From positions 1-64,000 of the forward strand of contig JAFVGH010000043.1 in assembly GCA_017475045.1 (NCBI GenBank): a DNA stretch of 64,000 bases, given 5' to 3'. Source of the DNA: Fibrobacter sp. GTDB lineage: Bacteria; Fibrobacterota; Fibrobacteria; Fibrobacterales; Fibrobacteraceae. The stretch's first letter is position 1. Every line of letters begins with the position of its first letter. The position numbers and the translations under genes were made by a program. Of this stretch, positions 15,581 through 25,079 are shown one piece after another. The notes beneath the pieces were generated by a model that was given only the letters and a program-made list of their open reading frames with translations, was not told where the DNA came from and did not search any database.

Positions 15581-17446
15581 CTACTTCTTGGACGACTTCT
15601 TATCGTCCTTCTTCTCTTCCTTCTTCTTGTCGTCAGAAGGAAGCGCGTTGGCCGGAAGGTTGCAGCCTTCCATCACGTAGAACTTGCCCTTGCGTACGGT
15701 CACCACCTTGGTGTTCGTGTTAGCGCCGCGCGTAAACTTGATTTCGCCATAGACGCTTTCGAACACCGACGTGTTGTTGAGGTACTTGGTGAGGCTTTCG
15801 ACCTTCTTCGTGATACCCGAGAACACGATCTTGGCGGCATCGTAACTGAGACCGCTTACTTTGTCTTCGGCCGGGGCCTCGCCCCACTTTTCCTTGAAGG
15901 CCTTCGCGAAGTTCTCGTACGTTTCCTTGTTACCCGAGAGGTCAAGGCCCGGCACGCTGAAGTACGTGCTGTCCACAAGCTGCTTGCCCTGGATAAGCAG
16001 TTCACGGCCGTACCAGCCCGAAGTACCGAGCATCGTACCCTTAATCTTGTTGTAGGCGACCTGCCCGACCATGAGGCCCGCGTCGCCCGGGTTGGTAGCC
16101 GGGATAAAGATGCCGGGGATGTTCATGGTGGAATCGGCCAGGTAGTCGCGGCGTTCGCGGGCGCCCACGGCATCGAGGTCCGACGCCCCGCGGGCAATGT
16201 TCCTGCGGCGGTTTTCCTGCTTAAAGCGCACGTCGCGCAAGATCTTGAATTCGGTCGCGTAGTCCGGGCGGCCTTCCACGTAGTTCCTGAAGGCGGCAAT
16301 CTTGCCACCGCGACGCTCCACGGCACGCGTAAAGCTCTGCGACATGGCGGAACCGTAGTCACCGATGGGGCTCAGGATCGCGAACTCGCGGATATCGAGG
16401 CACTTGGTGGCGAAGTCTGCAATCTTGTGGGCTAGGTTGTCCATGGTGATGTTCACCTGGAAGATATTCGGGCCCATCTTCGCGATGCCGTCGTCGGTCG
16501 CGGTAGGCGTGAGCATCGGGATATTCTGGAAGTTGCTGCCGAGCCAGGCGGCGACGGTGGCTGCCGGGGCACTCATGATGGGGCCGATAACGGCCACGAT
16601 GCTATCCTGGTTCACCGCCTGCTGGGTACGCATGAGCGCGATGGAGGCATCGGCGCGGGTATCGGCGGTGCGAATGCGAACCTTGCCAGCAAGGCCAGCC
16701 TGCTCGTGGGCGAGGTACACGCCCTGCACGGCGGCGGCACCAAATTCAGCAAAATCACCGGAAAGCGGGGCGAGCACGAGCACGGTCGGCATACCGGCGC
16801 CAAGACCGTCGAGAGATTCCAGCCCCTGCTGGGCCGTCGCGGAGAGGTTCTCGGCGACTCCGCCGTTCACGACCTTCTTGTACCAGTAGCGAGCGGCACG
16901 GTAGCGCTTCACGTTCTGGCATTCGCGGCCAATCTGCAGCTGGATCCAGCCCACCACATCCTTGTCCACCGGGTACTTCTCGAGGAGCGCCTGCAGCTGG
17001 TCCGCATTCATGAGGCTTGCGGCAATCGTCTGGATGGCGACTTCCTTGGTGTGGCTGCGGGCGGCGGGGTTCTTGGTGTAGGCCAGCACGCGGAGCATCG
17101 CCTCGACACCTTCGTACACGGAGCCCTTCTCCACCAGCGCAATCGCGCGGGCGAGTTCCATGCGTTCGCGGTATTCCGAGCTCACATGGTATTCCAGGAA
17201 CTTGGAGGCAAGCTTCAGCACGTCGTCGCGCCTATGTTCACGCAGGTAGCATTCTGTGAGGAGCACCGCGGACTGGGCGCCTTCGCGCTTGCGGAAGTTC
17301 TTGGATTCCGCGAGTTTCTGGAGAGGTGCGATCGCTTCGGAGCAACGGCCATCACGAATCATCGCCATGGCCTTGGAAACCTCATCCTGGGCATAAAGCG
17401 TACCCGAAAGGGCGGACACTAGAAAGAGAGTTATAAGACGCTTCAT
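15581..17446 (-). CDS. periplasmic-binding-protein-fold lipoprotein-activator-like protein (LpoA/LivJ-like) with TPR N-terminus
   Basis: 621 aa. Signal peptide MKRLITLFLVSALSGTLYA; residues 25-205 are helical repeats (TPR-like). Residues 215-575 form a type 1 periplasmic-binding fold: TVLVLAPLSGDFAEFGAAAVQGVYLAHEQAG, VAVIGPIMSAPAATVAAWLG, IPMLTPTATDDGI, FAILSPIGDYGSAMSQSF. This TPR plus binding-fold layout is that of LpoA-type activators of peptidoglycan synthases, but it is also close to LivJ-like receptors. The last 16 residues are nearly all Lys, Asp, Glu and Ser. No transporter genes are nearby, which favours the cell-wall role. This is inference. Confidence 0.65.
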   Translation of the reverse strand: MKRLITLFLVSALSGTLYAQDEVSKAMAMIRDGRCSEAIAPLQKLAESKNFRKREGAQSAVLLTECYLREHRRDDVLKLASKFLEYHVSSEYRERMELARAIALVEKGSVYEGVEAMLRVLAYTKNPAARSHTKEVAIQTIAASLMNADQLQALLEKYPVDKDVVGWIQLQIGRECQNVKRYRAARYWYKKVVNGGVAENLSATAQQGLESLDGLGAGMPTVLVLAPLSGDFAEFGAAAVQGVYLAHEQAGLAGKVRIRTADTRADASIALMRTQQAVNQDSIVAVIGPIMSAPAATVAAWLGSNFQNIPMLTPTATDDGIAKMGPNIFQVNITMDNLAHKIADFATKCLDIREFAILSPIGDYGSAMSQSFTRAVERRGGKIAAFRNYVEGRPDYATEFKILRDVRFKQENRRRNIARGASDLDAVGARERRDYLADSTMNIPGIFIPATNPGDAGLMVGQVAYNKIKGTMLGTSGWYGRELLIQGKQLVDSTYFSVPGLDLSGNKETYENFAKAFKEKWGEAPAEDKVSGLSYDAAKIVFSGITKKVESLTKYLNNTSVFESVYGEIKFTRGANTNTKVVTVRKGKFYVMEGCNLPANALPSDDKKKEEKKDDKKSSKK

Positions 17447-17460
17447 AATAATCTATCGCG

Positions 17461-17775
17461 CTAGTCCTTGGGAGCTTCTAGGACAACTTCGTGTTCTTTC
17501 TTGAGTTTCTTCTGGATGGAATCCGGCAGCTTGCTCCAGTCCACGATATCGACGCGGAAAGGGAGCCCGCTATCGGCAAACGCCTTCTCCACCGCCGTCA
17601 TCGCCTCGAAGGAGAGAGGCCTGTCGGCAATAACCGCGAGGTCAAGTTCCGTATCCGGGGTTAAATCCACACCCGTGAGCCGGGGTCCGTAGGCCCAGAC
17701 ATCCAGGCCCTCGAAATGGAGGGTGAGGATCCGCTGGACGGTTTCCAGCTGTTCAGTTTCTAAGCATAGTGCCAT
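17461..17775 (-). CDS. degenerate minimal nucleotidyltransferase (MNT)
   Basis: 104 aa. The fold pattern is that of a KNTase-type minimal nucleotidyltransferase: DVWAYGPRLTGVDLTPDTELDLAVIADRPL followed by VDIVDW. The usual GS(R)A becomes GPR and the first DxD is kept as ELDLAV. A third Asp is in RVDIVDW. No HEPN partner gene is adjacent. It sits 14 bp downstream of an unrelated gene group, between purF and the binding-fold gene. Confidence 0.65.
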   Translation of the reverse strand: MALCLETEQLETVQRILTLHFEGLDVWAYGPRLTGVDLTPDTELDLAVIADRPLSFEAMTAVEKAFADSGLPFRVDIVDWSKLPDSIQKKLKKEHEVVLEAPKD

Positions 17776-17802
17776 AGTGCCCCAAATATAGTTAAAGGAG
17801 CC

Positions 17803-19281
17803 TTACTTATCCTTGTCCTTGCTGGGGCACTGACCGCCCTCGCAGGGGCAATGGTAGCAATCGCCCGTTTCGGCATAGTCCTTACCGCTCCAGCAGTAGG
17901 TGCAGAGCTGTTCGGCAGGGAGGCCGATGGCATGGACCAGGTCGTCGATGCGCTGGAACGCGAGCGTCGTCAAGTTCAGGTTCTTGCGGATGTATTCGAC
18001 CATGTCCTTGTAGGCTTCGCTATCCGGGTCGGTGTACTTCGCGATATCGGCATTTTCGCCTTCCTTTTCGCGGATGTAGCGACGCGTAATCAGGTCGTAC
18101 TCGCTCTTGGAACGGGAGAAGTTGATGAACTTGCACGGATAAACTAACGGCGGGCAGGCAATACGCATGTGCGTTTCCTTGCACCCGAGGGAGTAAAGCT
18201 TGGCGGCCTGCTTGCCGAGCTGCGTACCGCGCACGATGGAGTCGTCGCAGAACACGAGACGGCGGTCGCGGATGAGTCCCGGGACCGGGATGAGCTTCAT
18301 GGAGGCCACATGCTCGCGCTGGCGCTGGTCCTGCGGCATAAACGAGCGGGCCCACGTAGGCGTGTACTTCACGAACGGGCGGGCGAACTTCACGCCGGCC
18401 TCGTGCGCGTAGCCGAGGGCGTGGGACGTACCGGAATCCGGAATACCGCAGGCAGCATCGGCCTCGGTCGGGGTGCGCTTCGCGAGTGCGGAACCGCAGC
18501 GGTAGCGCGTCATTTCCACATTGCGGCCCTCGTAACTCGATGCCGGGTAGCCGTAGTAGACCCAGAGGAACGAGCAGATAGCCATCTTCTTGCGCGGTTC
18601 CACGAGGCAGGTATCCTTTTCGGGAGTGAGTTCCACGACTTCACCCGGGCCGAGGTCGCGTACGTACTCGTAACCGAGGTTGGGGAGCGCGCAGCTCTCT
18701 TGCACGGCGATCATGGAGCCTTCCTTGCGGCCGAGGATGATCGGCGTGCGGCCCCACTTGTCACGGCTCGCATAGAAGCGGCCCGTGCTATCCATGAGCA
18801 ACACGGAGCAGCTGCCCTTTACCTTCTCGTGCACGTACTTGAGGCCATCGACGATGGATGCCTGCGTGGCGATGAGCGCGGAGACGACTTCCGTCGGCCC
18901 GACCATGCCGCTCGTGGTGGAGTACTGCAGCTGCATGCAGTTGTTGTGGAAGAGTTCTTCCTTGAGTTCCTCGATGTTTGCGATAAGGCCAACGGTCACG
19001 ATAGCGAAGGTACCGAGCTTGGTGCTCATCACCAGCGGCTGCGGGTCGGTATCGGAAATCACGCCGATGCCGACGTTACCTGCGAATGTTGCCAAATCGT
19101 GTTCGAACTTGCTACGGAACGGCGTGTTCTGGATGTTGTGGATGGAACGATGGAATGTTCCGTCGGACTTGAGCACCGCCATACCGCCGCGATGCGTACC
19201 GAGGTGCGAGTGGTAGTCAGTCCCGAAGAAAAGATCGCATACGCAATCCGATTTGGAAGTAACTCCGCAAAAGCCGCCCAT
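17803..19281 (-). CDS. purF: amidophosphoribosyltransferase
   Basis: First committed step of purine synthesis: PRPP plus glutamine to phosphoribosylamine. The class II glutaminase domain starts MGGFCGV with nucleophile Cys5, implying a four-residue propeptide, and has HLGTHRGG. The phosphoribosyltransferase part has the PRPP loop LVFCDDSIVRGTQ at about residue 350. Four C-terminal cysteines (CTYCWSG, CYHCPC) could bind a metal or cluster, as the Fe-S type does. Length 492 aa. AAGGAGC lies 5 bp before the ATG. Confidence 0.95.
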   Translation of the reverse strand: MGGFCGVTSKSDCVCDLFFGTDYHSHLGTHRGGMAVLKSDGTFHRSIHNIQNTPFRSKFEHDLATFAGNVGIGVISDTDPQPLVMSTKLGTFAIVTVGLIANIEELKEELFHNNCMQLQYSTTSGMVGPTEVVSALIATQASIVDGLKYVHEKVKGSCSVLLMDSTGRFYASRDKWGRTPIILGRKEGSMIAVQESCALPNLGYEYVRDLGPGEVVELTPEKDTCLVEPRKKMAICSFLWVYYGYPASSYEGRNVEMTRYRCGSALAKRTPTEADAACGIPDSGTSHALGYAHEAGVKFARPFVKYTPTWARSFMPQDQRQREHVASMKLIPVPGLIRDRRLVFCDDSIVRGTQLGKQAAKLYSLGCKETHMRIACPPLVYPCKFINFSRSKSEYDLITRRYIREKEGENADIAKYTDPDSEAYKDMVEYIRKNLNLTTLAFQRIDDLVHAIGLPAEQLCTYCWSGKDYAETGDCYHCPCEGGQCPSKDKDK

Positions 19282-19339
19282 AAAAGCTCCTTGAAAGGGT
19301 ATGATCTACGGGCAAAAAAAATAGAAATTTCCTTTTAAA

Positions 19340-19371
19340 TTGAAAAGGGGCAGCGCACCAAGGCGCCGCCC
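19340..19371 (-). terminator. lysA: terminator after lysA
   Basis: Read on the minus strand, GGGCGGCGC-CTTGGT-GCGCTGCCC is followed by CTTTTCAATTT. It separates lysA from purF. Confidence 0.8.
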
Positions 19372-19393
19372 GATTTTATAAGCTATGCACCGA

Positions 19394-20656
19394 TTATAAA
19401 TCAATAACGCGATCGTTTTGCAACAATTGTTCGAACGTCTGTCTTTCGCGGATGACCTTGAGTTCCCCGTTGGTATACATCGTCTCGGCGGCGTAGCGAC
19501 GGCTGTTGTAGTTGCTGCTCATGGCGGCACCGTAGGCGCCGGCATCATGGAGGATCAGCAAGTCGCCGACCTTCGCCTTCGGGAGCTTGCGGGTCACCAC
19601 GAAGCCACCTTCTTCCTGCGTGAACACGTCACCGGATTCACAGAGCGGGCCTGCCACGATGGCATCGACCGTCTCGTTCAATTCGCGACCATCGCGAGCG
19701 ATGATGGAAATGCCGTGATAGCTGCCGTAGAAACTCGGGCGCACAAGATCGGTAAAGCCGGCGTCGAGCAGGTAGAACAAATTATCACCCTGCTTCTTGA
19801 CGGCGCGGATTTCAGCCATCAGGTAACCACTCTCGGCCACCAGGTAGCGCCCCGGTTCGACTTCCAGGTGAACCTCGTGGCCGATGCTCTGCTGGATGTT
19901 CTTGCGGGCCTTGTCCCACAGGTCGTAGTAGGCCTGCATGTCGATGCGGTTGCCCTTTTCTTCCTCATGGTAAGGAATCGGGAGGCCGCCCCCTGCACTG
20001 ATGGTGCGGAGGTGAGAGCCCAGGCGGCGGCTAGCGTCCACCATCGCGTCGCAAACCTGCGAGAGATGTTCGAAGTCGGAGCCGGAACCGATGTGCATGT
20101 GCAGCCCGGTAATCCACATCCCGTTTGCCTGCGCGAGCTTGACGCAGTCCTTAATCTGTTCGTGCCACACGCCGTGCTTGCTGAGCGGGCCACCGGTATT
20201 CACCTTGCTCGAATGCCCGTGACCAAAGCCCGGGTTCACGCGGAGCGTAAGTTCCGACTTCACGCCGAAATCGGCGAGCTGCTGGATCATGTCGGTCGAA
20301 CCGACGTTCACCGCGATGTCGTACTTCTTCACGAGTTCAAGCGCGTCGCGGTCGAAGATATCTGCGGTGTAAACAATTTCGGGAGCCTTGCCCTTCTGCT
20401 GGCCGCCCTTGAAACCCGCTTTCAACGCGCGGACGATTTCGCCTGCAGAGACGGCATCCACCACGCCACCGAGCTTGCGTACGAGCGCTACGATGGAGAG
20501 GTTCGGGCATGCCTTCTGGGCAAAGCGCACGGTGTCGAAAACTTGGACTTCCTTGACGCGCTTCTCGATGGTGGCGCGGTCATAAATCCAGAGGGGGGTG
20601 CCGTACTGTTCGGCAGCCTTCACAAAAACTTCTTGAGGGATAGAATAATTTGTCAT
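19394..20656 (-). CDS. lysA: diaminopimelate decarboxylase
   Basis: PLP enzyme that makes lysine from meso-diaminopimelate. The PLP lysine is in FAQKACPN; other family marks are GLHMHIGSGSDFEHL, EVEPGRYLVAESGYL, GPLCESGDVF and DAGAYGAAMSSNYN. Length 420 aa. ATG 20656 is chosen over an upstream TTG. A feature worth noting is the insertion KGGQQKGKAPEIVYTADIFDRDA after the AGE motif, longer than in many homologues. Isolated transcription unit. Confidence 0.95.
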   Translation of the reverse strand: MTNYSIPQEVFVKAAEQYGTPLWIYDRATIEKRVKEVQVFDTVRFAQKACPNLSIVALVRKLGGVVDAVSAGEIVRALKAGFKGGQQKGKAPEIVYTADIFDRDALELVKKYDIAVNVGSTDMIQQLADFGVKSELTLRVNPGFGHGHSSKVNTGGPLSKHGVWHEQIKDCVKLAQANGMWITGLHMHIGSGSDFEHLSQVCDAMVDASRRLGSHLRTISAGGGLPIPYHEEEKGNRIDMQAYYDLWDKARKNIQQSIGHEVHLEVEPGRYLVAESGYLMAEIRAVKKQGDNLFYLLDAGFTDLVRPSFYGSYHGISIIARDGRELNETVDAIVAGPLCESGDVFTQEEGGFVVTRKLPKAKVGDLLILHDAGAYGAAMSSNYNSRRYAAETMYTNGELKVIRERQTFEQLLQNDRVIDL

Positions 20657-20672
20657 ACGGGGCAAATTTAGA

Positions 20673-20702
20673 AAATGTGTAGTGTGTAATGTGGAATGTT
20701 AG
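20673..20702. repeat. GTGT-rich intergenic repeat copy
   Basis: AATGTGTAGTGTGTAATGTG and GAATGTTAG resemble the arms of the repeat at 7989-8052. Confidence 0.45.
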
Positions 20703-20768
20703 TCGAGGGAATGATTGTCTAAAGCCGCAGCCCTCGGGCTGGCTCCGCTGCAAGCTTTACACAAAATG

Positions 20769-20800
20769 AAAAATGCCGGGCGATTGGCCCGGCGCATTTT
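20769..20800 (-). terminator. terminator after the CBM48 gene
   Basis: AAAATGCCGGGC and GCCCGGCGCATTTT form a strong stem flanked by A and T runs, just past the stop at 20819. Confidence 0.82.
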
Positions 20801-20818
20801 CAATCGTTATAAACGAGA

Positions 20819-21211
20819 TTAGACGTGCTTGATCTTGTTGTCGCCTGCATCCCAGTTCTTGCCGTCGCACACGAACTTGTATTCGTAGTCGCCAGCGGCG
20901 AGAGAGATCTTGGCGGTCCAGAGACCGGACTTCTTGTCCTTCTTGAGCATGTCCTTGTCGACAGCCCAGTTGTTGAACGTACCGGCGACAGAAACGGTCG
21001 TTGCGAGCGGGCAGTCAGCGACGAATTCCACTGCGACCTTCTTCGGGGCGGCAGCCTTCGGAGCGGCCTTCTTGGCCGGAGCCTTCTCGACAGCCTTCTT
21101 GGCTGCGGGCTTTGCACAAGCCTTGGCGCAAGCCTTCTTTGCAGCAGCCGGCTTTGCGGCGGGCTTCTTGGCGGGGGCCTTAGCGGCCTTGTTTGTTGCG
21201 GTCTTAGCCAT
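20819..21211 (-). CDS. Lys/Ala-rich tail fused to a CBM48 (glycogen-binding) domain
   Basis: 130 aa. Residues 1-62 are a histone H1-like tail, mostly Ala, Lys and Pro in AKKPAAK and KACAKA repeats. Residues 63-130 are a compact CBM48/early-set domain: ATTVSVAGTFNNW, then GLWTAKISLAAGDYEYKFVCDGKNW, with the glycogen-contacting Trp residues. It has no catalytic domain. ATG 21211 is correct because AGGAG directly abuts the earlier ATG at 21220. A basic tail on a glucan-binding module suggests tethering of glycogen to an acidic surface or nucleic acid; that is inference. High-expression signals: good ribosome site and strong terminator. Confidence 0.8.
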   Translation of the reverse strand: MAKTATNKAAKAPAKKPAAKPAAAKKACAKACAKPAAKKAVEKAPAKKAAPKAAAPKKVAVEFVADCPLATTVSVAGTFNNWAVDKDMLKKDKKSGLWTAKISLAAGDYEYKFVCDGKNWDAGDNKIKHV

Positions 21212-21351
21212 TTTTTGCATCTCCTGCTAAATTGTTTGTCCAAAGTTAGTAAAAAATAAGTTTCGTGGCTAGATGTAAAATTATATCGTTAAGTATCATT
21301 TTTTCCGATGGCGGCGCACGCCCAAGCAGGCTTTTTTCTACCTTTTTAGGC

Positions 21352-22002
21352 ATGTTGAAGCAAATTATCGCCCCCAGCGTACTGAACGCAAACTTCCTCG
21401 AACTCGGTAACGGCCTTAAGGCCATCGAAAACGGCGGTGCCGGCCTCGTGCACCTCGATATCATGGACGGGCACTTTGTACCAAATATCAGCTTTGGTCC
21501 GGGAATTTCGGCCTGCGTGGGCAAGGGCACCAGCCTCCCGCTCGATTGCCACCTGATGATCGAGAATCCCGAGAACTACGTAGGCGAATTCGCGAAGGCC
21601 GGCGCCAGCATCATCAGCGTGCACGCCGAAACCACGAACCACCTCGACCGCCTGCTGCACCAGATCAGGGAACTCGGCGTGAAGCCCGCAGTGGCCATCA
21701 ATCCGGCGACCCCGCTCGCCCACATCAAGTACGTGCTCAACATCGTGGACATGGTGCTCATCATGTCGGTGAACCCTGGCTTTGGCGGCCAGAGCCTCAT
21801 CCCGTACTGCCTCGACAAGATCCGCGAACTGCGCCAGCTTAAGCCGGAACTGGATATCCAGATTGACGGCGGCGTGAAGCTCGACAACATCCTCGCCTGC
21901 AAGGAAGCGGGCGCGAACGTGTTCGTGGTAGGTTCGGCCATCTTTGGCAAGAGCGACCCCGAGGCCGTGTGCCGCGAGTTCGTCAAGCTGGTGAACGGCT
22001 AG
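21352..22002 (+). CDS. rpe: ribulose-phosphate 3-epimerase
   Basis: Pentose phosphate enzyme, TIM barrel, 216 aa. IAPSVLNANF with the first catalytic-site strand, HLDIMDGHFVPN (metal His and Asp), DCHLMIENP, SVNPGFGGQ and the phosphate-binding DGGVKLDN are all present. ATG 21352 gives the family N-terminus; the upstream in-frame ATG would add 29 unlikely residues. The ribosome site is weak. Confidence 0.95.
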   Translation: MLKQIIAPSVLNANFLELGNGLKAIENGGAGLVHLDIMDGHFVPNISFGPGISACVGKGTSLPLDCHLMIENPENYVGEFAKAGASIISVHAETTNHLDRLLHQIRELGVKPAVAINPATPLAHIKYVLNIVDMVLIMSVNPGFGGQSLIPYCLDKIRELRQLKPELDIQIDGGVKLDNILACKEAGANVFVVGSAIFGKSDPEAVCREFVKLVNG

Positions 22003-22030
22003 TCATTAACCATTAGCTATTAGTCAATAC

Positions 22031-22067
22031 GGGTTGCGAGATGTTTTTCTCGCAACCTTATTTGTTT
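22031..22067 (+). terminator. rpe: terminator after rpe
   Basis: GGTTGCGAG-ATGTTTTT-CTCGCAACC followed by TTATTTGTTT. Confidence 0.85.
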
Positions 22068-22190
22068 ACCCGTACCCGCGAAAACTATATGACACACGTT
22101 TGTATCATATTCTTATTTTTGCGAATTAAATCCATAAAAAATGCGTTTTTCGGATTGATTTAAGCCATTTTGTATTATATTTTTTAACCT

Positions 22191-23048
22191 ATGAAACCTA
22201 TAATCGAGTACAACGACTACCGCAGCTACATGCGCGACTTCTACGAAGAGCGCAAGCGCGTATCGTACTTTACTTGGAGAGAATTCGCAAGTCTCGCCGG
22301 CTTTGTCTCGCCGACATACCTCAAGCTGGTATGTGACGGCAAGACGCGGCTGAGCAAGCCCGGAATAGGCAAGGTGGCACGAGCCATGGGGTTAGAGGGG
22401 TTCAACTTCACCTATTTCGGGCTGCTCGTTAAATTCGGGAACGCGAAAAATGCCGCCGAGAAGGAGGCGGCACTTCGCGAACTCGAACACGAGGCGAGCC
22501 TCATCAAGGTCCGCGTTATCGATGCCGACGCATTCCACTACTACGAGACTCCCATCTGCCCTATCGTGCGCGAACTGGCCCCGCTCATGCCGGAGGCAGA
22601 CCCCTGCGAAATCGCAGCAACAATCAAGAGCCCGGCATCGGCACGCGATGTGCGCGACGCCCTGCAGTTCCTCACAAAAGCGGAACTCCTCACCAAGACG
22701 CACAACAGCACCTACCAGCAGACGGAAAAATCCGTGAAGGGCTCGAAAGAGGCACTGCCTCTCGCCATCCGCTCCATGAACAAGAAGATGGCCACACTCG
22801 CGACACAGTCCATTGATCGGGATAGTGTCGATGAACGCAATTTTTCGGGCGTCGTGATGGGCATCGACGAAGCCGCCTACGCACGCATCGTAGAAGTGAT
22901 TGACGCTTGCCGCAAAAAAGTCATCGACATTGCGCGCGAATGCCAGAACATCAACCAGGTGTACCGCCTGAACCTGCAACTTTTTCCGCTTACAGACAAA
23001 ATAAATAAGAAGTTTATAAAAAAGGAGAACAAGGATGAACAAGATTAA
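22191..23048 (+). CDS. TIGR02147-family (Fibrobacter paralogous) putative regulator
   Basis: 285 aa. The N-terminus YNDYRSYMRDFYEERKRVSYFTWREFASLAGFVSPTYLKLVCDGKTRLS is the hallmark of TIGR02147, a family expanded in Fibrobacter. It looks like a helix-turn-helix unit followed by a helical effector domain. In this genus these genes often precede secreted or lipoprotein genes. Here the stop overlaps the next start by 14 bp, so the two are coupled, and the family member may regulate its partner. DNA binding has not been shown as far as I know. Confidence 0.85.
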   Translation: MKPIIEYNDYRSYMRDFYEERKRVSYFTWREFASLAGFVSPTYLKLVCDGKTRLSKPGIGKVARAMGLEGFNFTYFGLLVKFGNAKNAAEKEAALRELEHEASLIKVRVIDADAFHYYETPICPIVRELAPLMPEADPCEIAATIKSPASARDVRDALQFLTKAELLTKTHNSTYQQTEKSVKGSKEALPLAIRSMNKKMATLATQSIDRDSVDERNFSGVVMGIDEAAYARIVEVIDACRKKVIDIARECQNINQVYRLNLQLFPLTDKINKKFIKKENKDEQD

Positions 23049-25065
23049 GTACATTCTTCTCGCATTTTCCCTTGCACTATTCGCCTGCTCCGAGCCCGAC
23101 AAGACGACCGGCACATCGGAAGACGAGAATACGCTCGCAAAGAACGAAAGTTCTTCGAGCAGCGAAGACATCAAGCCGGAATCCAGTTCCTCGAGCAAGA
23201 ACTCCATCGTCATGGATACCATCATATACTGGGGCCAGGGCGCCTGGGGTATCAGCTGTGGAGCCTGGGGCAGTAACGACGGTGGCAAGCCCGACACCAT
23301 CATCGTCCAACGCGATACCAGCATGATTACCGTAGAAACCATCATCAAGGACCGCGTCGAGATGCTGGTCTCAGTCGGCATGCCCGAAAGCGAGGCCGAC
23401 AGCACTGTCCGTTGGGAACTATACAAGTCCATCGGCATCGACACGCTGCTCACCGAAAATCCCAACATCGACCCGTCGCTCATCGACAACGCACTCGACT
23501 ACGTCTTGCATTCATGGAGAACCCCCCAGAGAGACCCGGAAGACGAAGAATATATAAGAGAGTTCTTCAAAGAGTTTGTAGATGATTTCACAGCATCCGG
23601 CATTCTTGATGGAGATTTCTTCTGCCTTCTTGATACAAAGAAAATCAATGACGAATACCCTGACCCATCTTCCATCACAAGGACATTCATCACCTTCGGC
23701 AACGATTCCTGGCAGGATCAATGTAGCACGAAAAAAACGTACCGCCGAATCATTCCCGTCGATATCGTAAGCAATATTGGCCGCAAGTGTTTCGGGCTCC
23801 CCTACTGCAACAAAGCCATACGGGATACGATTATCAATGCAGCCTTTAACCTGCGAGAGGGCCTCAAGGCGAAGGACTATATATGCAGGGAAGCAGGCTG
23901 GGACATAGCGACAGTCCAGGAATCCGCGACATACGGCAGCGTATGCGACCAAGAAGGCAAATACGCAATCATCCATGATGCCTATAACATTTTAGATTCT
24001 TCATTTATATGCAGTCTAGATTCTGGATGGCACAAGGTCGAGACAATTGACGCAGAGACGTTCGGCGAACCTTGCGACAAGGGTGGCAAACTCTTTGAAA
24101 GTCCGAACAGGTCCGGAGTCACCTACGTGTGCCGCATGGAACCTTTCTGCAGGCATTACGACTACTACAGTTCCGACGCCCCCTGCATGGACAAAGGTTG
24201 GGATTACGCAAACGAGAACGACTTTGAAATGGCAACCGCCGACTGCGACAGCAACGGAAAGACACTCCAGAGCCCGCGCGACTCGAACCTGTACTACATT
24301 TGCCAAGACGGGAACTGGAGCGAATTCTACAACAGGCCCTGCGATACCGACAACCAGCGCATCAGAATCACCAACACTAAGGTATATACCAAGTACACTG
24401 AATACATCTGCTACAACAAGACATGGCGCCCCACGTATGAGTGGCATACCGACTACCCGGCGGAATACTACTTCAACCCTGAAATCGATTACGGGAGCTT
24501 TACGGACCCGCGCGACAACTACGTCTACCACACGGTGGAATTCGAGGGCCGCACGTGGATTACGGAGAACATGAAGTACGCCGGATTCACCGAAAGCGAA
24601 CTCGCGGAAGAGACCCGGTGCCTCGACGACAGCTGCAAGAATATCGGGCGCTTCTACAGCATGAACGTTGCGGGCAAAGTTTGCCCCGAAGGCTGGAGCC
24701 TCCCCGATTATAGCGATATACTCACACTCGGGACAAGGCAACCAGAAACCGAGAAAAATATTTCGCAGCTCGGCGGCACAGGGGGGGGCTATTCGGCACC
24801 CGATACCTACGGCCTGAGTTTCATCCTTTCCGGCAGAATTACGGAGCCGGGGCTTTCCCCCTGGCAGGGATTTACAGCCCTACTCTGGATGAACGAGACG
24901 GACGAGGGAAAGGGACGACTGATTGCCGATATTTGCTTTTACGAAAATAGAATATTGGCTCTCGGCATTGATTCGCAGTCATTCCTAGATGCGTATTCCG
25001 TTCAAGAGTCATCGGAATATTTGAGCGAACAGACATTCCTACCAGTCCGCTGCGTGAAGAAATAA
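23035..25065 (+). CDS. FISUMP-domain lipoprotein (Fibrobacter major paralogous domain)
   Basis: 676 aa. The lipoprotein signal ends ALFAC (Cys18); a Ser-rich linker follows (ESSSSSED). The middle has repeated Cys-containing units of the type CDxxGKLF..YVCRxxxW. The C-terminal 190 residues are the FISUMP domain (TIGR02145): VYHTVEFEGRTWITENMKY, VCPEGWSLPDYSD and the end FLPVRCVKK. It is a surface-exposed lipoprotein; the function of this family is not known. AAGGAG precedes the ATG. Co-transcribed with the TIGR02147 gene. Confidence 0.88.
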   Translation: MNKIKYILLAFSLALFACSEPDKTTGTSEDENTLAKNESSSSSEDIKPESSSSSKNSIVMDTIIYWGQGAWGISCGAWGSNDGGKPDTIIVQRDTSMITVETIIKDRVEMLVSVGMPESEADSTVRWELYKSIGIDTLLTENPNIDPSLIDNALDYVLHSWRTPQRDPEDEEYIREFFKEFVDDFTASGILDGDFFCLLDTKKINDEYPDPSSITRTFITFGNDSWQDQCSTKKTYRRIIPVDIVSNIGRKCFGLPYCNKAIRDTIINAAFNLREGLKAKDYICREAGWDIATVQESATYGSVCDQEGKYAIIHDAYNILDSSFICSLDSGWHKVETIDAETFGEPCDKGGKLFESPNRSGVTYVCRMEPFCRHYDYYSSDAPCMDKGWDYANENDFEMATADCDSNGKTLQSPRDSNLYYICQDGNWSEFYNRPCDTDNQRIRITNTKVYTKYTEYICYNKTWRPTYEWHTDYPAEYYFNPEIDYGSFTDPRDNYVYHTVEFEGRTWITENMKYAGFTESELAEETRCLDDSCKNIGRFYSMNVAGKVCPEGWSLPDYSDILTLGTRQPETEKNISQLGGTGGGYSAPDTYGLSFILSGRITEPGLSPWQGFTALLWMNETDEGKGRLIADICFYENRILALGIDSQSFLDAYSVQESSEYLSEQTFLPVRCVKK

Positions 25066-25079
25066 GTGTCTTAGCATTT

